Source of the DNA: Solirubrobacteraceae bacterium
GTDB taxonomy: Bacteria; Actinomycetota; Thermoleophilia; Solirubrobacterales; Solirubrobacteraceae
NCBI GenBank assembly: GCA_019683665.1
Contig: JADGIB010000205.1
Location: 1-6,672, forward strand
Length of the DNA stretch: 6,672 bases
Direction: 5' to 3'
A model generated the notes under the pieces. The model saw only the letters and a list, made by a program, of their open reading frames with translations, searched no databases and had not been told where the DNA came from. A program made the position numbers and the translations under genes. Positions 5,887-6,672 of this stretch are shown here, piece by piece; positions within the stretch are counted from its first letter, which is position 1; each line of letters begins with the position of its first letter.

Positions 5887-6533
5887 GCCCCCGGGACCTC
5901 CGCCGGGAGCGTCCCGGCCACGTTGGCGAGGTGGCGGCGCATCGCGGCCTCGGCGGCGTCGGGGTCGCCGGCCGCGATCGCGTCGACGATCGCGCTGTGC
6001 TCCTCGAACGACTCGCCCGGGCGCCCGGGGACGAGGATCGTGCGGTACTGGTAGCGGACGACCTGGGAGCGCAGGCCGGAGATGAGGCGCAGGGCGGTGG
6101 CGTGCCCCGACAGCTCGGCGATCGTCTGGTGCAGCACGGCCTGCTCGTCGGAGGCGCCGACGAGGTCGCCGGCGTCGAGCAGCTCGCGCATCCGGCGCAG
6201 GACCCCGCGCAGGCGCTCGACGTCCTCGGGCGTCGCGTGCAGGGCGGCGTGGCGGGCGGCGAGGCCCTCGAGCACGGCGCGGGCCTCGAGGATCTCCGAC
6301 GCCTCGCGCTGGCTGACCATGCGGACCTTCGCGCCGCGGTTGCGCTCGCGCTCGACGAGGCCGTCGGCCTCCAGGCGGACGAGCGCGGTGCGGATGGCGG
6401 CGCGGCCGAACCCGAGCCGCTCGCTCAGCTCGAGCTCCACGAGCCGCTCGTTCGGCTGCAGCTCGCCCGAGACGATCGCGGCGCGCAGACGGGCGTAGCA
6501 ATCGTCGTCAGGATTGTGGACAATCCTGGTCAC
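5883..6533 (-). CDS. GntR-family transcriptional regulator, FCD (FadR) subfamily
   Basis: The 216-residue regulator has an N-terminal winged helix (about 10-75: YARLRAAIVSGEL, LSERLGFGRAAIRTAL, LEADGLVERERNRGAKV) and an all-helical FCD ligand-binding domain (about 78-205). The FCD domain carries R85 and three histidines placed like metal ligands: H135 (VLHQTI), H179 (EEHSAI) and H201 (RRHLAN). The aspartate usually found four residues before the first histidine is Q131 here; D129 and E130 lie close by. Such regulators usually repress catabolic operons until a carboxylate pathway intermediate binds. The GTG at 6533 is the only reasonable start: an in-frame TGA lies five codons upstream, and the next usable start would remove the first DNA-binding helix. 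No Shine-Dalgarno is apparent. A long perfect inverted repeat covers codons 2-9, which suggests autoregulation. The gene leads the operon and overlaps the dehydrogenase gene as GTGA. Confidence 0.92.
   Translation of the reverse strand: MTRIVHNPDDDCYARLRAAIVSGELQPNERLVELELSERLGFGRAAIRTALVRLEADGLVERERNRGAKVRMVSQREASEILEARAVLEGLAARHAALHATPEDVERLRGVLRRMRELLDAGDLVGASDEQAVLHQTIAELSGHATALRLISGLRSQVVRYQYRTILVPGRPGESFEEHSAIVDAIAAGDPDAAEAAMRRHLANVAGTLPAEVPGA
5896..5901 (-). promoter_or_regulatory. Ribosome binding site fixing the GTG start of the DUF1932 oxidoreductase
   Basis: GGAGGT on the minus strand, nine bases before the GTG at 5886, lies inside the end of the regulator gene. It decides the start in favour of this GTG over starts further upstream in the same open frame. 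Confidence 0.75.
6509..6528. promoter_or_regulatory. Probable operator of the GntR/FCD regulator
   Basis: A perfect inverted repeat with 9-base arms CAGGATTGT and ACAATCCTG separated by two bases (GG on the plus strand). Its core ATTGT-NN-ACAAT has the form usual for FCD-type GntR operators. It is strikingly AT-rich for this DNA and starts five bases after the first base of the regulator's start codon, within codons 2-9. Binding there would block initiation or early elongation of the whole operon. The pattern is seen directly; the identity of the binding protein is inferred from position. Confidence 0.8.
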
Positions 6534-6605
6534 GCGCGGACGGTATCACGTCGCCCGCGCGCTGTGCGCGCCCCGGAGGGAATCTGTCAGATGTTTCGGG
6601 GCCGG
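6534..6605. other. Intergenic leader between the upstream gene and the regulator
   Basis: These 72 bases must hold the operon promoter if the operon is transcribed separately from the gene upstream. They contain an 11-base imperfect palindrome, ATCTG-T-CAGAT (6582-6592), whose minus-strand reading includes CTGACA, a -35-like hexamer. No -10 match stands 17 bases beyond it. There is no T-rich hairpin that would end transcription of the upstream gene. Confidence 0.5.
6540..6545 (-). promoter_or_regulatory. Candidate -10 element for a leaderless operon transcript
   Basis: Read on the minus strand this is TACCGT, matching the loose actinobacterial -10 form TANNNT. It lies six bases ahead of the regulator's GTG, so a transcript could start at or near the start codon. 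That would explain the missing Shine-Dalgarno and place the operator at about +6 to +25. No convincing -35 element stands at the usual distance, so this is a weak call. Confidence 0.3.
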
Positions 6606-6672
6606 TCAGACGGTGACCGTCTCGCCCCGCTGCGGCAGCGCGAGCCGGTCGGCGATCCCGTAGCCGGCGAAC
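6606..6672 (-). CDS. C-terminal end of an unidentified protein (partial)
   Basis: A minus-strand frame enters from the window edge and ends in TGA at 6608-6606. The 21 visible residues end in ADRLALPQRGETVTV. All 21 sense codons end in G or C, the same pattern as the confirmed genes, so this is very likely real coding sequence. The fragment is too short to name a family. It lies 72 bases upstream of the regulator gene on the same strand and could belong to the same catabolic region. Confidence 0.65.
   Translation of the reverse strand, partial: FAGYGIADRLALPQRGETVTV
6608..6622. repeat. Inverted repeat at the 3' end of the upstream partial gene
   Basis: Perfect 7-base arms AGACGGT and ACCGTCT flank a single base, overlapping the last four codons and the first base read of the stop of the partial gene. 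With a one-base centre it is better suited to binding a dimeric protein than to forming an RNA hairpin. It could equally be a by-product of encoding Val-Thr-Val-Thr in GC-rich codons. Confidence 0.4.

Noticed and set aside
5101..6501. Extended 466-residue form of the DUF1932 oxidoreductase
   Set aside because: The added part is a shadow of the regulator gene. The Rossmann domain starts just after the GTG at 5886, which has a good ribosome binding site.
1..6672. tRNA, rRNA, CRISPR arrays, insertion sequences and riboswitches
   Set aside because: The window is almost wholly coding. The only gaps (1-38, 1236-1270, 6534-6605) are too short, and no regularly spaced repeats, terminal inverted repeats or RNA signatures were seen.

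Overview
The window is very GC-rich actinobacterial-type DNA: third codon positions are almost all G or C, GTG starts are common, and neighbouring genes overlap by a few bases. The family mix would suit a soil actinobacterium such as the Thermoleophilia, but the sequence alone does not fix the genus. All genes lie on the minus strand, so transcription runs from high to low coordinates.

Layout in transcription order: the last 21 codons of an unidentified gene (6672-6606); a 72-base gap; a GntR/FCD-type regulator (6533-5883) whose first codons contain a near-perfect operator palindrome; a 6-phosphogluconate-dehydrogenase-like NAD(P) oxidoreductase with a DUF1932-type C-terminus (5886-5101); a DUF6282 metal-dependent hydrolase-like protein (5111-4167); a PIG-L-fold protein with the GalB (4-oxalomesaconate hydratase) signature (4174-3461); an RraA-fold aldolase of the HMG/CHA type (3464-2820); a two-domain type I extradiol dioxygenase (2823-1870); and a MocA-like nucleotidyltransferase (1870-1271). 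These seven genes overlap end to start and should form one operon. After 35 bases comes an M29 aminopeptidase (1235-39), followed by a 12-C homopolymer at the window edge.

The most interesting reading is a protocatechuate/gallate 4,5-cleavage-like pathway built largely from non-standard families. Ring cleavage would be done by a VOC-fold enzyme instead of LigAB, oxidation by a DUF1932 dehydrogenase instead of LigC, lactone hydrolysis by a DUF6282 protein instead of LigI, hydration by a GalB-type enzyme, and aldol cleavage to pyruvate by an RraA-type aldolase. The family assignments are well supported by visible motifs. The pathway assembly and the actual aromatic substrate are inference. The regulator probably controls itself and the operon through the palindrome at 6509-6528.
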